Part shown: piece by piece, positions 17,253 to 26,944 of the stretch
Layout of the letters: every line of letters starts with the position of its first letter
How positions within the stretch are numbered: the stretch's first letter is position 1
DNA from: Pseudomonadota bacterium
GTDB lineage: Bacteria > Pseudomonadota > Alphaproteobacteria > Rhizobiales > Devosiaceae
Reading direction: 5' to 3'
Length of the DNA stretch: 64,000 bases
Assembly (NCBI GenBank): GCA_023388175.1
Contig: JAEWGT010000003.1
Span: forward strand, 62,001 to 126,000
Position numbers and translations under genes: made by a program
The notes under the pieces: model-generated
Database searches by the model: none
The model's input: only the letters and a program-made list of their open reading frames with translations
Told to the model about the DNA's origin: nothing

Positions 17253-18179
17253 ATGAGACCGGCGCGTATTATCCTGTTGTTGGTGGCTCTGGTCGCAGGC
17301 GGTCTTGCCGCCTTTCTTGTGACCCGTGGCAGTGGGCGCCCCGCCCCGCAGACAACCCAGGTCGTCACCCAGGTGGTCGAGGAAGCCAAGACCCAGATTC
17401 TGGTCGCAAAATCGGCGATCGGCATCGGCGAGCGGCTGACCCAGGCCTCGGTCGAATGGCAGGATTGGCCCGAAGGCGCATTGCGCTCGGAATATGTGTC
17501 CATCGCCGCCATGCCCGACGCGCCCGCACAATTGACCGATGCCGTGGCGCGCTTTGAATTCTTCCCCGGCGAACCGATCCGCGAAGCCAAGCTGGTGCGC
17601 TCGGATCAGGGTTATCTTTCCGCTGTTCTGGCGCAGGGCAAGCGCGGCGTCTCGGTTGGCGTCACCGCCGCGTCCAGCGCCGGTGGTTTCGTTGTGCCCA
17701 ATGATCATGTGGATGTGGTGCTGACCACCGCTTCCGCCACCGGCCAGCGTTCCGAAGTCATTCTGTCGGATGTGCGCGTGCTGGCCATCGGCAAGCGTCT
17801 TGGCGAAATGGGCGCCAGCGGCGGCAATACCGAGGGCGACCCGTCCAGCCCCAAGCCGGTGACCTTCGACAACAGCACCATTGCCACCCTCGAACTCGAT
17901 CCCGCACAGGCCGAAACGCTGATCAACGCCTCCACGCGCGGTCAATTGACGCTTACCCTGCGCTCGGTTGCCGATTTCAACCGGGCCGATCCGGGATTGG
18001 CGGCCGCGTCCAATCAGGCCGTGCGTATCATCCGCTATGGCCGTGAGCAGAGCGTCATCACCGGCACCTCGTCCAATGAGATGCAGAACGCGAACTTTGC
18101 CACCGCCGTCGATACCGGCTTCACCGATGACACCCAGTTCCAGCCGGCGGCCGAAATGCCGCAGGTCCTGCCGCAATAG
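17253..18179 (+). CDS. cpaB: Flp pilus assembly protein CpaB (RcpC)
   Basis: 308 aa with an N-terminal hydrophobic anchor (IILLLVALVAGGLAAFLV) and then the SAF/RcpC-type domains: a beta-clip AKSAIGIGERLTQASVEWQDWPEGA and the RGVSVGVTAASSAGGFVVPNDHVDVVLT block that is typical of CpaB. It acts in the periplasm to stabilise the outer-membrane secretin CpaC. The start follows a weak GGAG site. The gene ends 4 nt before cpaC. Confidence 0.92.
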   Translation: MRPARIILLLVALVAGGLAAFLVTRGSGRPAPQTTQVVTQVVEEAKTQILVAKSAIGIGERLTQASVEWQDWPEGALRSEYVSIAAMPDAPAQLTDAVARFEFFPGEPIREAKLVRSDQGYLSAVLAQGKRGVSVGVTAASSAGGFVVPNDHVDVVLTTASATGQRSEVILSDVRVLAIGKRLGEMGASGGNTEGDPSSPKPVTFDNSTIATLELDPAQAETLINASTRGQLTLTLRSVADFNRADPGLAAASNQAVRIIRYGREQSVITGTSSNEMQNANFATAVDTGFTDDTQFQPAAEMPQVLPQ

Positions 18180-18183
18180 GGGC

Positions 18184-19608
18184 ATGATGATGGAAAACGC
18201 AAACATGCCGCGCCACACGCTTCGTACCGCCCTGCTGCTGGCCTCGGCCGCGCTGATCTCCGTGCTGACGCCCGCGGGCGTGGTGCAGGCTCAGTCCCAG
18301 GCGCAGGTCACCATTGCAGCCAGCGCCTATGGCGCGGTGCGCAAGATGGATGTTGAGCTCAACAAGTCGATGATCGTCGATCTGCCCGCAGGCGTCGCCG
18401 AAGTCATCGTGTCCCAACCCAATGTTGCCGCGGCCATCATGCGCACCCGTACCCGCGCTATCGTCCAGGGCATTACCGGCGGCGACACCAATATTTTCTT
18501 CCTCGACGACAATGGGCGCACCATTCAGGTGCTCGACCTGCGCGTCATCGAACAGCCCTCCATGGTTGGCAATGCGCTCGAAGCGGCGCTCGCCCGCGTC
18601 ATTCCCGGCTCGCGTATCAGCGTTGAATCGGTGACGCTGGGTGGTGACACGAACCGCGTCGTGCTGACCGGCACCGTGCCGACCTCCGAAGACAGGGATC
18701 GCGCCGAAGCCATTGCCGTCCAGTTTGCCGGCGATCCGAAAAACGTTGCCAATATCATCGACGTGTCGGGCGCCCAGCAGGTCATGCTGCAGGTCACCGT
18801 TTCCGAAATCCGCCGCGAAGTGGCCAAGCAGCTCGGCATCAATCTGTCCGGCACGGCCACGATTGGCACCGCAAGTTTCGGGTTCAACGCCATGCAGCCG
18901 GCTGCCGGCGTTGCTGCGCCGGGCGCCAATACCATCGCCGCGGCCTTCCCCGGCGCCGATGTCAGCATTCAGGCCTCGCTCAAGGCTTTGGAAACCCGCA
19001 ATGCCCTGCGTCTGCTGGCCCAGCCGGTGCTGACGGCCATGTCGGGGCAGTCGGCGGAGTTTCTGGTGGGCGGCGAGCTGGCCGTGCGGGATTACGATTC
19101 CGCCGGCAATCCCCTGACCAGCTATAAGCAATATGGCATCAAGCTCAACTTCACGCCCACGGTGAAATCCAATGGCGGCATTGGCCTGGTCGTTGATACC
19201 GGTGTGTCCGAGCCGCTGGCCGGCAACACCGCCGCGCTGAGCCGCCGTGACGTCAAGACGACCGTTGAACTGACGCCGGGCACGACGCTGGCTATCGGCG
19301 GCCTGCTCAGCGACAAGGGCAGCCGGGTCATGAACCAGCTCCCTGGCCTGGGCAATATTCCCATCCTGGGCGCCCTGTTCCGGTCCAATGAATATCTCAG
19401 CCAGCAAACCGAACTGGTGATCCTGGTGACCCCCTATCTGGTCAATCCCAGCCCCGCCAATTCGATCCCGGTGCCGACCGACAATACCTATATCGCCGGC
19501 GATGCCGAGGCGGTGTTCCTCGGCCGGCTGGAACATATGTATGGCGTCGGCGCCACCGGAGAATTCCGTTCGGGCTATTCAGGCTCGGTCGGTTTCGTTC
19601 TGGATTGA
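18184..19608 (+). CDS. cpaC: Pilus secretin CpaC (RcpA)
   Basis: Outer-membrane channel of the Tad pilus, 474 aa. A signal peptide ends near VVQAQ. Residues 40-120 form the N-terminal pilus domain (VELNKSMIVDLPAGVAEVIVSQP), a BON-like segment follows (VTLGGDTNRVVLTGTVPT), and the secretin domain spans about 210-440 (IDVSGAQQVMLQVTVSEIRREVAKQLG ... TTLAIGGLLSDKGS). Three ATGs in a row (18184, 18187, 18190) make the exact start uncertain. It is followed directly by cpaE; cpaD, which normally lies here, is missing. Confidence 0.93.
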   Translation: MMMENANMPRHTLRTALLLASAALISVLTPAGVVQAQSQAQVTIAASAYGAVRKMDVELNKSMIVDLPAGVAEVIVSQPNVAAAIMRTRTRAIVQGITGGDTNIFFLDDNGRTIQVLDLRVIEQPSMVGNALEAALARVIPGSRISVESVTLGGDTNRVVLTGTVPTSEDRDRAEAIAVQFAGDPKNVANIIDVSGAQQVMLQVTVSEIRREVAKQLGINLSGTATIGTASFGFNAMQPAAGVAAPGANTIAAAFPGADVSIQASLKALETRNALRLLAQPVLTAMSGQSAEFLVGGELAVRDYDSAGNPLTSYKQYGIKLNFTPTVKSNGGIGLVVDTGVSEPLAGNTAALSRRDVKTTVELTPGTTLAIGGLLSDKGSRVMNQLPGLGNIPILGALFRSNEYLSQQTELVILVTPYLVNPSPANSIPVPTDNTYIAGDAEAVFLGRLEHMYGVGATGEFRSGYSGSVGFVLD

Positions 19609-19633
19609 TCGTGGATCAGGAGCAGTCTTTCTC

Positions 19634-20908
19634 ATGAGTTTCCTCACCCCCGAACAGCCGCCAAGGGCAGACGAACCCGCAGCCGATATCGCATCGGGCG
19701 CGCGTCTTGTTCCCCGCGTCACCATCCAGGCTTTCTGCGAACTGTCCCAGACTGCCCAGCTGGTCGAAGCGGCTCTGCATGACCGCCGCATGTCAAAGGT
19801 GGCACTGACCACCCATAATGGCGGCATTGATGGCGCAGTGGAGACCTACAAGTCCAATCCCACGCCCAATCTGATCATTGTCGAGACATCCCTGTCCCCG
19901 CAGGAAATTCCGCAATCGCTGGGCCGCCTTGCCGAAGTGTGCGACGCGTCCACCCGCGTGATCGTGCTGGGCCATGTCAATGACGTGCTGCTCTACCGCG
20001 AGCTGATCCGGTCAGGCATTTCCGAATATATCGTCCTGCCGGCTAGCGCGCAGGACATCGTGACCGCCATCTCCGATCTCTATGTGGCCGAGGGCGCTGC
20101 CCCCATTGGGCGCACGATCGGTTTCGTTTCGGCCAAGGGCGGCTCGGGCGGCTCGACCGTTGCGCACAATGTGGCCTGGTCCATCGCCTCGCAATTGCGC
20201 CAGGACTGCCTGATCGTGGACATGGACCTGGCCTTTGGCACTGCCGGGCTCAATTTCAACCAGGACCCGCCTCATGGCCTGGCCGATGCAGTTCTTGCCA
20301 ACCAGAAGGTCGACCAGACCATGCTGGATCGACTGATGAGCAAGGCGGCCAATCATATCAATCTTCTGACCGCGCCGGCCACGCTGGACCGCACCTGGGA
20401 CTTCGAGGAGCGCGATTTCGAAGCGATCATCGAAATCTGCCAGAAATCGGTGCCCGTCATCATTCTCGACATTCCGCACGCCTGGAATGCATGGACCCGG
20501 CAGACCCTCGCCTCGCTCGATGAGGTGGTGATCGTCGCCGAGCCCGATCTCGCCAATCTGCGCAATGCCAAGAATCTGGTCGACGCCATCAAGACCTTGC
20601 GGCCGACCGAAAACGCCACCGGCCTTGTCATCAACAAGCAGGGTCTGCCGCGCCGCCCCGAAATCGGCGCCACCGAATTCGCCTCGTCGGTGGAATGCCG
20701 GCTGCTCGGTCAGGTCGGCTTTGACGCGGCACTCTTCGGCACGGCGGCCAACAATGGCCAGATGATCGCCGAGGTCTCCGCCAACAACAAGGTCAACGAG
20801 GTCTTCTCGTCTATCGGTATGCAGGTTACCGGGCGACAGGTCAGCCATGGCGCCGGCAAGGCCGCCGGCCTGCTGAAGTTGCCCACCCTGTTCAAGAAGC
20901 GGGCCTGA
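19634..20908 (+). CDS. cpaE: Pilus assembly ATPase-like protein CpaE (TadZ)
   Basis: 424 aa from ATG 19634 (AGGAG 10 nt upstream). The first third is a receiver-like domain (residues about 35-150), the rest is a ParA/MinD-type ATPase. The P-loop reads VSAKGGSGGSTVAHN, a deviant Walker A with the signature lysine at about residue 169, and VDMDLAFGTAGLNF is the Walker A' region. CpaE/TadZ localises the pilus machine at the pole and recruits the TadA motor in other bacteria. Confidence 0.92.
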   Translation: MSFLTPEQPPRADEPAADIASGARLVPRVTIQAFCELSQTAQLVEAALHDRRMSKVALTTHNGGIDGAVETYKSNPTPNLIIVETSLSPQEIPQSLGRLAEVCDASTRVIVLGHVNDVLLYRELIRSGISEYIVLPASAQDIVTAISDLYVAEGAAPIGRTIGFVSAKGGSGGSTVAHNVAWSIASQLRQDCLIVDMDLAFGTAGLNFNQDPPHGLADAVLANQKVDQTMLDRLMSKAANHINLLTAPATLDRTWDFEERDFEAIIEICQKSVPVIILDIPHAWNAWTRQTLASLDEVVIVAEPDLANLRNAKNLVDAIKTLRPTENATGLVINKQGLPRRPEIGATEFASSVECRLLGQVGFDAALFGTAANNGQMIAEVSANNKVNEVFSSIGMQVTGRQVSHGAGKAAGLLKLPTLFKKRA

Positions 20909-20941
20909 CGGTTCCGGGAACGCAACAAGGATATTATTTCC

Positions 20942-22447
20942 ATGTTTGGCAAGCGCACCACATTCGGAGGCAATACGCCAGGCGTTGGCGAGATCGCGCG
21001 GCCCGTCGCCAGCCCGCCGCCTGTCGAAAAGGCCACCGCGCCAAATCCGGTGGCGGCGCGCCGCGCCAGCGATGGCGACGGCATCGGCGCGCGCATGCGC
21101 ACCACCGATGAAGTGCTCGACGTTCGTGCGCCCGCCGATGCGCAGCGCGCCAAGGAATATTTCCAGACCAAGTCCGCCATCTTCAATGCGCTGATCGACA
21201 GCATCGATCTCAGCCAGCTCGCCACCATGGAAAACCAGGCGGCGCGCGAGGAAATCCGCGACATCGTTTCGGAAATCATCGCGCTCAAATCCATCGTCAT
21301 GTCGATTTCCGAGCAGGAAGATCTGCTCGAGGACATCTGCAACGACGTGCTCGGCTATGGTCCGCTGGAGCCTCTGCTGGCCCGCGACGACATCTCCGAC
21401 ATCATGGTGAATGGCAGCCAGCGCTGCTATATCGAAGTGGGCGGCAAGGTGCGGCTGACCAATGTGCGCTTCCGCGACGATGCCCACCTGATGAATGTGT
21501 GTCAGCGCATCGTGTCCCAGGTTGGCCGCCGCGTCGATGAAGGCTCGCCCATCTGCGACGCCCGCCTTCCCGACGGGTCCCGCGTCAACGTCATTGCCCC
21601 GCCGCTCGCCATCGATGGCGCAGCGCTCACCATCCGTAAGTTCAAGAAGGACAAGCTGACCCTCGGGCAGCTGGTCAAATACAATTCCATTTCGGACGAA
21701 GGCGCCGAGGTGCTGCGCATTCTGGGCCGTGTCCGCGCCAATGTGCTGATCTCGGGCGGTACCGGCTCGGGCAAGACCACTCTGCTCAACTGCCTCACCG
21801 CCTTCATCGAGAAGGATGAGCGCGTCATCACCTGCGAGGACTCCGCGGAACTCCAGCTCCAGCAGCCCCATGTGGTGCGGCTGGAAACCCGCCCGCCCAA
21901 TCTGGAGGGTGAGGGTGAGATCACCATGCGCGATCTCATCAAGAACTGCCTGCGCATGCGTCCCGAACGCATCATCGTCGGCGAAGTGCGTGGACCCGAG
22001 AGCTTCGACCTGCTTCAGGCCATGAATACCGGCCATGACGGCTCTATGGGCACGCTCCATGCCAACTCGCCGCGCGAGGCCCTGTCTCGCCTTGAATCCA
22101 TGATCACCATGGGCGGCTATGCCCTGCCCAGCCGCACCATCCGCGAGATGATCGTCTCGTCCATCGACGTCATCGTACAGGCTGCCCGCTTGCGCGATGG
22201 TTCCCGCCGCATCACCCACATCACCGAAGTGCTGGGCATGGAAGGCGACGTGATCGTGACGCAGGATATCTTCGTCTATGACATCATGGGCGAGGATGCC
22301 AACGGCATGCTGCTCGGCAAGCATCGTTCCACCGGCATCACCAAGCCGCAATTCACCGAACGCGCCCGCTATTTCAACGAAGAAGCCAATTTGGTGGAGG
22401 CTCTCGAAAAGGCCAATACCGAACAGCGCGACATCCTGGGGATCTAG
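20942..22447 (+). CDS. cpaF: Pilus motor ATPase CpaF (TadA)
   Basis: 501-aa secretion ATPase that powers Flp pilus extension. It has Walker A ISGGTGSGKTTLLN near residue 272, an Asp box ITCEDSAELQLQQPHVVRLETR, Walker B RIIVGEVRGPE and a His box (TGHDGSMGTLHANSP). The N-terminal 100 residues are an extended linker rich in Pro and Ala. AAGGA lies 11 nt before the ATG. It is followed by tadB with a 4-nt gap. Confidence 0.95.
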   Translation: MFGKRTTFGGNTPGVGEIARPVASPPPVEKATAPNPVAARRASDGDGIGARMRTTDEVLDVRAPADAQRAKEYFQTKSAIFNALIDSIDLSQLATMENQAAREEIRDIVSEIIALKSIVMSISEQEDLLEDICNDVLGYGPLEPLLARDDISDIMVNGSQRCYIEVGGKVRLTNVRFRDDAHLMNVCQRIVSQVGRRVDEGSPICDARLPDGSRVNVIAPPLAIDGAALTIRKFKKDKLTLGQLVKYNSISDEGAEVLRILGRVRANVLISGGTGSGKTTLLNCLTAFIEKDERVITCEDSAELQLQQPHVVRLETRPPNLEGEGEITMRDLIKNCLRMRPERIIVGEVRGPESFDLLQAMNTGHDGSMGTLHANSPREALSRLESMITMGGYALPSRTIREMIVSSIDVIVQAARLRDGSRRITHITEVLGMEGDVIVTQDIFVYDIMGEDANGMLLGKHRSTGITKPQFTERARYFNEEANLVEALEKANTEQRDILGI

Positions 22448-22451
22448 GCCC

Positions 22452-23423
22452 ATGGTCACGATGCTGCTCGCTCTTCTGGCCATGATTACCGTCGGTGCCG
22501 CCGGTCTGGCGCTGGTACCCTCCGCGCTGGGCAACAAGCGGGCCGAGAAACGCATGAAGGCCTATCAGGGCGACATGCGGACCAATCGCCGCGAGGCGGA
22601 CGCCAATCGTGTCCGCGAATCCCGCCGCAAGAGCGTGCAGGAAGTGCTCAAGTCGCAGGCCGACGAGAACACTAAAAAGCGCCTCACCACGTCCGACATG
22701 CTGTTTCAGGCCGGCATGACCATTTCCCCGGCCACCTTCATCCGCAACAGCGTGATTTTCGGAGCCGGTTTGTTCATCGCGCTGGTCCTGGCCCAGGTCC
22801 CGTTCTATTTCGCGGCCATTTTTGCCGTCGCCGGCGGCTATCTGCTGCCGCGCATGTATGTCATGCGCAAGCGCCGCAAATATCAGGACAAGTTCCTCGA
22901 CGAACTGCCCAATGCCATCGAAGCCATTGTTCGCGGTGTGAAAACCGGCCTGCCGCTCAACGATTCCATGCGCGTCGTCGCCAAGGATACCAAGGAGCCG
23001 GTCAAGTCCGAATTCGGTCGCGTGCTGGACCAGCAGAGTTTCGGCTTTTCCATGACCGATGCGGTCCAGGTCCTGCTCGACCGGGTTCCCCTGCCGGAAG
23101 TGAACTTCTTCGTCGTGGTGATCTCGGTGCAGCAGCAGTCGGGCGGCAACCTGTCGGAGGCCCTGGGCAATCTGGCGCGCGTGCTGCGCAACCGCAAGAA
23201 GATGAAGGAAAAGGTCAAGGCCATGTCGTCCGAAGCCAAGGCCTCCGCCGGCATTATCGGCTCGCTCCCCATCGTGGTGGCGATCCTGGTGTCCATCGTG
23301 TCACCAGCCTATCTGCTGCCCCTGTTCACCACGCCCGTGGGTCAGCTCTGCCTGGGCGTCGGCGTCATCATGCTGGCGTCCGGCATTTTCGTCATGAGCC
23401 GCATGGTGCGGTTCGAGATCTGA
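22452..23423 (+). CDS. Pilus inner-membrane platform protein TadB
   Basis: 323 aa with a T2SS-F (GspF-like) domain. ATG 22452 was chosen because it follows the cpaF stop by 4 nt; the upstream frame overlaps cpaF. One span lies at the N-terminus and more at about residues 100-135, and the conserved F-domain reads FLDELPNAIEAIVRGVKTGLPLNDSMRVVA, with QQQSGGNLSEALGNLARVLRNR. It forms the platform with TadC around the CpaF motor. Confidence 0.93.
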   Translation: MVTMLLALLAMITVGAAGLALVPSALGNKRAEKRMKAYQGDMRTNRREADANRVRESRRKSVQEVLKSQADENTKKRLTTSDMLFQAGMTISPATFIRNSVIFGAGLFIALVLAQVPFYFAAIFAVAGGYLLPRMYVMRKRRKYQDKFLDELPNAIEAIVRGVKTGLPLNDSMRVVAKDTKEPVKSEFGRVLDQQSFGFSMTDAVQVLLDRVPLPEVNFFVVVISVQQQSGGNLSEALGNLARVLRNRKKMKEKVKAMSSEAKASAGIIGSLPIVVAILVSIVSPAYLLPLFTTPVGQLCLGVGVIMLASGIFVMSRMVRFEI

Positions 23424-23440
23424 CCGGAGGACTGTAGATC

Positions 23441-24451
23441 ATGAATATCGTCGATCTGCTGACCCGGGGCGATTTCCTCATCGCCGTTCTGGCCGCCATC
23501 TCGGCGGCCGCTGTGGTGTTCACCTTCGGCTCCTCCCTGATTGTCCGGCAGGAAATGAAAGGCCGCATCAAGCGCGTCGCGCTGGAACGCGACCGGATGC
23601 GCGCCGAGGAAATGGCACGTCTGCGGGGAGGCAGCACACAGGACCCGCGCGCCTCGATCCGTCGCGGCAGCGAAACCAAGTCCTACATGAAGAACGCAGT
23701 GGAGCGCTTCGATCTCAAGAAGGCGTTCCAGGATGACAATACGATCGATCAGCTGGCCATGGCCGGTTTGCGGGGGCAGGGCGCACTCACCACCTATCTG
23801 TTCCAGCGCTTCGTCACGCCCATCGTCATTTTCCTGTTCGCGGCGCTTTATCTGCTTGTGCTGGCGCCGGGCGATCGCCCTGCTTATCTCAACCTCGTCT
23901 ATTCCATAGGCGCCGGGCTGATCGGCGCCTATCTGCCGGTTCTGCTGCTCAAGAACCGCACACAGAAGCGCCAGCAATCCATTCGGCGCTCCTGGCCTGA
24001 TTGCCTCGATCTGCTGCTGCTCTGCGTTGAAGCCGGCATGTCGATGGAGCACGCCTTCAAGCGCGTCGCCCGGGAAATCGGCTCGCAGAGCGCCGAACTG
24101 GCCGAGGAACTGACCCTGACCATGGCTGAATTGTCCTTTTTGGAAGACCGGACCCGCGCCTATGAAAATCTGGCCCGTCGCACCGGCCTTGATGGCGTCA
24201 AGGCAGTGATGACCGCTTTGATCCAGGCGGACCGCTACGGCACCTCGGTTGGTCAGGCCCTGCGCGTCATGGCCGAGGAAGGCCGCGAAGCCCGCATGAT
24301 GGAAGCCGAAAAGAAGGCTGCCGCCCTGCCGCCAAAGCTGACAGTGCCGCTCATCGTCTTCTTCCTGCCGGTGCTGTTCATCGTCATCCTGTCGCCGGCC
24401 ATGATCAAGGTCTTCACCGGCTCGGTCGCGTCCACCATTGGTGGCGGCTGA
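23441..24451 (+). CDS. Pilus inner-membrane platform protein TadC
   Basis: 336 aa, second T2SS-F protein of the platform. N-terminal span (FLIAVLAAISAAAVVFTFGSSLIV), then central spans and the F-domain WPDCLDLLLLCVEAGMSMEHAFKRVAREIG with QADRYGTSVGQALRVMAEE, ending in two more spans (PLIVFFLPVLFIVILSP). It is the last gene of the plus-strand pilus operon. The 171-nt gap to tadD (convergent) has no gene and shows a short rhizobial-type repeat fragment near 24554. Confidence 0.93.
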   Translation: MNIVDLLTRGDFLIAVLAAISAAAVVFTFGSSLIVRQEMKGRIKRVALERDRMRAEEMARLRGGSTQDPRASIRRGSETKSYMKNAVERFDLKKAFQDDNTIDQLAMAGLRGQGALTTYLFQRFVTPIVIFLFAALYLLVLAPGDRPAYLNLVYSIGAGLIGAYLPVLLLKNRTQKRQQSIRRSWPDCLDLLLLCVEAGMSMEHAFKRVAREIGSQSAELAEELTLTMAELSFLEDRTRAYENLARRTGLDGVKAVMTALIQADRYGTSVGQALRVMAEEGREARMMEAEKKAAALPPKLTVPLIVFFLPVLFIVILSPAMIKVFTGSVASTIGGG

Positions 24452-24622
24452 TGCTGGGGATCATCTGACCGTTCCGCTTTCGGAAAGGATGGCGGAGCGA
24501 ATTTGTGCCGCCATCAAAGCCTTCCTGGACATCAATCGCGCGCGCGGGCGCTTGTCATCCCCTCCTTCGCCGGGACGACACCGTGGACGAGCCTCAACCT
24601 CAGAAGCTCCAGTCGGGCCAGT

Positions 24623-25390
24623 TCAGCTTTTGTCGATCATGTCCCAGCGGTTCTGCTGGGTCAGCAGGGCGCGGATATAGGCCATGTTGGACTCGACCTG
24701 CGCGGCGGGCAGGTCGGCGGCGTAGAGCGCACGGGCTTCGCTGAAACGGCCTTGCAAGCCCACGACCAGTGCCAGATTTTGCCGCGTCTGGGTGGAGGCG
24801 CCGCGCATCTGCACGGCGCGCCGCAGATGCTGCTCGGCGCGGACCAGATCATTGGTCATGGCATAGGACAGGCCCATATTGGCCTCTATGGAGGCCTCTC
24901 CCGGCGCGATGACGGACGCCTGCGCATAGACCCGGCGCGCATTGTCGTGCTGGCCCATCTGGTCAAGAGTCGCGCCCTGAACCAGAAGTGCATTCCAGTC
25001 AGGCGCGTCCGGCCGGATGACGCGGCTGATGATGGTCAGGGACTGCTCGAAACGCCCGGCCGAGGTCAATGCCTTGGCATAGGCAATGGTGAGGGCAACA
25101 TCGCCGGGATGGGCCAGTACGGCCTGCTCCAGAGCAGCCATTGCCTGTTCGGGTTGCCCTGCTGCGCGCAGCATGGTGGCATATTGGATGACGACCGCGC
25201 GATCCTTGGGATTGCGGCGATAGCGTTCGGTCACCTCGGAAAGGCTGGCCTGGCTCTGCCCTGCGGTGATGCTGGCATAATCGGAGCCCATCTGACCCCG
25301 ATTGGACGCACAGGCGGAAAGCGCAATCGCGGCGACGCCTGCAAGCAGCAGGGGGCGCATGATCCTGACGATGCCTTGGCGCTGCAACAC
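24623..25390 (-). CDS. TPR lipoprotein TadD of the pilus locus
   Basis: Lipoprotein with tetratricopeptide repeats that aids secretin assembly in Tad systems. I choose GTG 25390 because GGGAG lies 6 nt upstream, giving 255 aa; ATG 25360 has only a badly spaced site. The signal peptide ends in the lipobox LSAC. TPR-like helices follow (RNPKDRAVVIQYATMLRAAGQPEQAMAALEQAVLAHPGDVALTIAYAKAL and later units). It points back toward tadC, so it is transcribed separately; the upstream segment contains TTAACCCTAACG. Confidence 0.85.
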   Translation of the reverse strand: MLQRQGIVRIMRPLLLAGVAAIALSACASNRGQMGSDYASITAGQSQASLSEVTERYRRNPKDRAVVIQYATMLRAAGQPEQAMAALEQAVLAHPGDVALTIAYAKALTSAGRFEQSLTIISRVIRPDAPDWNALLVQGATLDQMGQHDNARRVYAQASVIAPGEASIEANMGLSYAMTNDLVRAEQHLRRAVQMRGASTQTRQNLALVVGLQGRFSEARALYAADLPAAQVESNMAYIRALLTQQNRWDMIDKS

Positions 25391-25544
25391 GATAAACTCC
25401 CGCCCGGATACGGTTTTTTCCGCCTTGCCCGGTCTGTCGAGCAATAGATCATTAACCCTAACGCCCGGTTAAGCCGGCGCTGAATGAGGGCGTTGCGGCG
25501 CGGGCGCCGGGTCGCTAGAACCGGCTGAGACAAAGGAGTTCCCC

Positions 25545-26894
25545 ATGGCCAATCCATCCGTAATGCCCATCAGATTCATTGCCGAGGGTGGGCTGGACGG
25601 GGCAGGGCTGGACGCGCGCCAACTGGCCTGGGCCAGCGCGAATGGCTTTTCCGGTCAGCGGGGCAAGCTCTTGGCCATGCCTGATGAACAGACCGGCCTC
25701 GGCTTCTGGCTGTTCGGGGCAGGGCCGGCGGAAGCCCATTCGCCCTTCATCGCCGGCCAGGCGGCTGCGGCCCTTCCTGAAGGCACTTACACGCTTGAGG
25801 GTGAATATGGCGATCCGACGCTGGCCGCCATTGCTTTCCGCCTCGGCGCCTATCGCTTCGACCGCTATCGTGAGGTGCGGCCCAGCGCGACGCTGATCCT
25901 GCCGCCCGGTGCAGATGAAGACGAAGTCGAGCGGCAGGTGGAGGCAGCAAGCCTTGCGCGCGATCTCATCAATACGCCGGCCAATGACCTGGGGCCCGAC
26001 GCACTGGAAACGGCGGCCCATGATTTCGCGCGCCGCAACGGCATGGATATCCGTGTTACCGTCGGCGACGATCTGCTGAATGCCAATTTCCCGATGATCC
26101 ATGCAGTGGGGCGCGCCAGCACGCAGGCCCCGCGCCTGATCGAACTCAGTTGGGGCAACCCGGAGAATCCGAAAGTGACGCTGGTGGGCAAGGGTGTCAC
26201 CTTCGATACCGGAGGTCTCGACATCAAATCGGCCGCCGGCATGCTGATGATGAAAAAGGATATGGGTGGCGCGGCCAATGTGCTGGGCCTTGCCCATACG
26301 ATTGTTTCCGCCGGGCTGCCGATACGGCTGCGCGTGCTGCTGCCGGTGGTCGAAAACTCCATTGCGGGGTCATCCTTCCGTCCGGGAGATGTCTTGCGGT
26401 CCCGCGCCGGTCTGACGGTCGAGATCGGCAATACCGATGCCGAGGGACGGTTGATCCTTGCCGATGCGCTGGCTCTGGCCGATGAGGAGTCCCCGGACCT
26501 GCTGATCGACATGGCGACGCTGACTGGCGCGGCGCGGGTCGCCCTGGGGCCGGACCTGCCCCCGCTCTATTCGACGGATCTGGCGCTTGCCGGACGCCTT
26601 GCCGAACTCGGGGCTGCGGTGGAAGACCCGCTCTGGCCCATGCCGCTCTGGTCCAATTACGACAGCCAGCTATCGTCCAAAATCGCTGACATCAACAATA
26701 CCGGTTCGGGCGGCTATGCCGGCTCTGTCACCGCTGCCCTCTTCCTCCGGCGTTTCGTCAGGAAAGCGGGGACGTGGCTGCATCTCGACATTTTCGGCTG
26801 GGCGCCCGAAGCGCGGCCAGGCCGGACGGTAGGGGCCACAGATCAGGGCATCCGCGCGCTTTACGCCCTCATCCGCGAGCGCTATCGCGCATAA
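25545..26894 (+). CDS. Leucyl aminopeptidase family protein (M17)
   Basis: Cytosolic metallo-aminopeptidase, 449 aa. The C-terminal M17 domain carries metal/active residues in VGKGVTFDTGGLDIKSAAGMLMMKKDMGG and the signature NTDAEGRLILADAL. The N-terminal macro-like domain is shorter than in PepA. AAGGAG lies 6 nt before the ATG. It releases N-terminal residues from peptides; binding to DNA, known for E. coli PepA, cannot be assumed. Confidence 0.9.
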   Translation: MANPSVMPIRFIAEGGLDGAGLDARQLAWASANGFSGQRGKLLAMPDEQTGLGFWLFGAGPAEAHSPFIAGQAAAALPEGTYTLEGEYGDPTLAAIAFRLGAYRFDRYREVRPSATLILPPGADEDEVERQVEAASLARDLINTPANDLGPDALETAAHDFARRNGMDIRVTVGDDLLNANFPMIHAVGRASTQAPRLIELSWGNPENPKVTLVGKGVTFDTGGLDIKSAAGMLMMKKDMGGAANVLGLAHTIVSAGLPIRLRVLLPVVENSIAGSSFRPGDVLRSRAGLTVEIGNTDAEGRLILADALALADEESPDLLIDMATLTGAARVALGPDLPPLYSTDLALAGRLAELGAAVEDPLWPMPLWSNYDSQLSSKIADINNTGSGGYAGSVTAALFLRRFVRKAGTWLHLDIFGWAPEARPGRTVGATDQGIRALYALIRERYRA

Positions 26895-26920
26895 AAATGC
26901 GGGCCGCAGCCCGCATTTTT
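26893..26920. terminator. Bidirectional terminator between M17 peptidase and YqaA-like gene
   Basis: Perfect 11-bp arms aaaaatgcggg (26893-26903) and cccgcattttt (26910-26920). A/T runs on both sides let it serve both convergent genes. Confidence 0.9.
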
Positions 26921-26944
26921 CGATGACCTGAAATGAGGGCCGGC

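Noticed and set aside
20012..22555. 847-codon open frame on the minus strand
   Set aside because: It lies opposite cpaE, cpaF and the start of tadB, whose motifs are intact. High GC at third positions opens long antisense frames here; the product resembles no protein and is a shadow.
24503..25447. 314-codon plus-strand frame opposite tadD
   Set aside because: Antisense shadow; tadD has a lipobox and TPR-like repeats.
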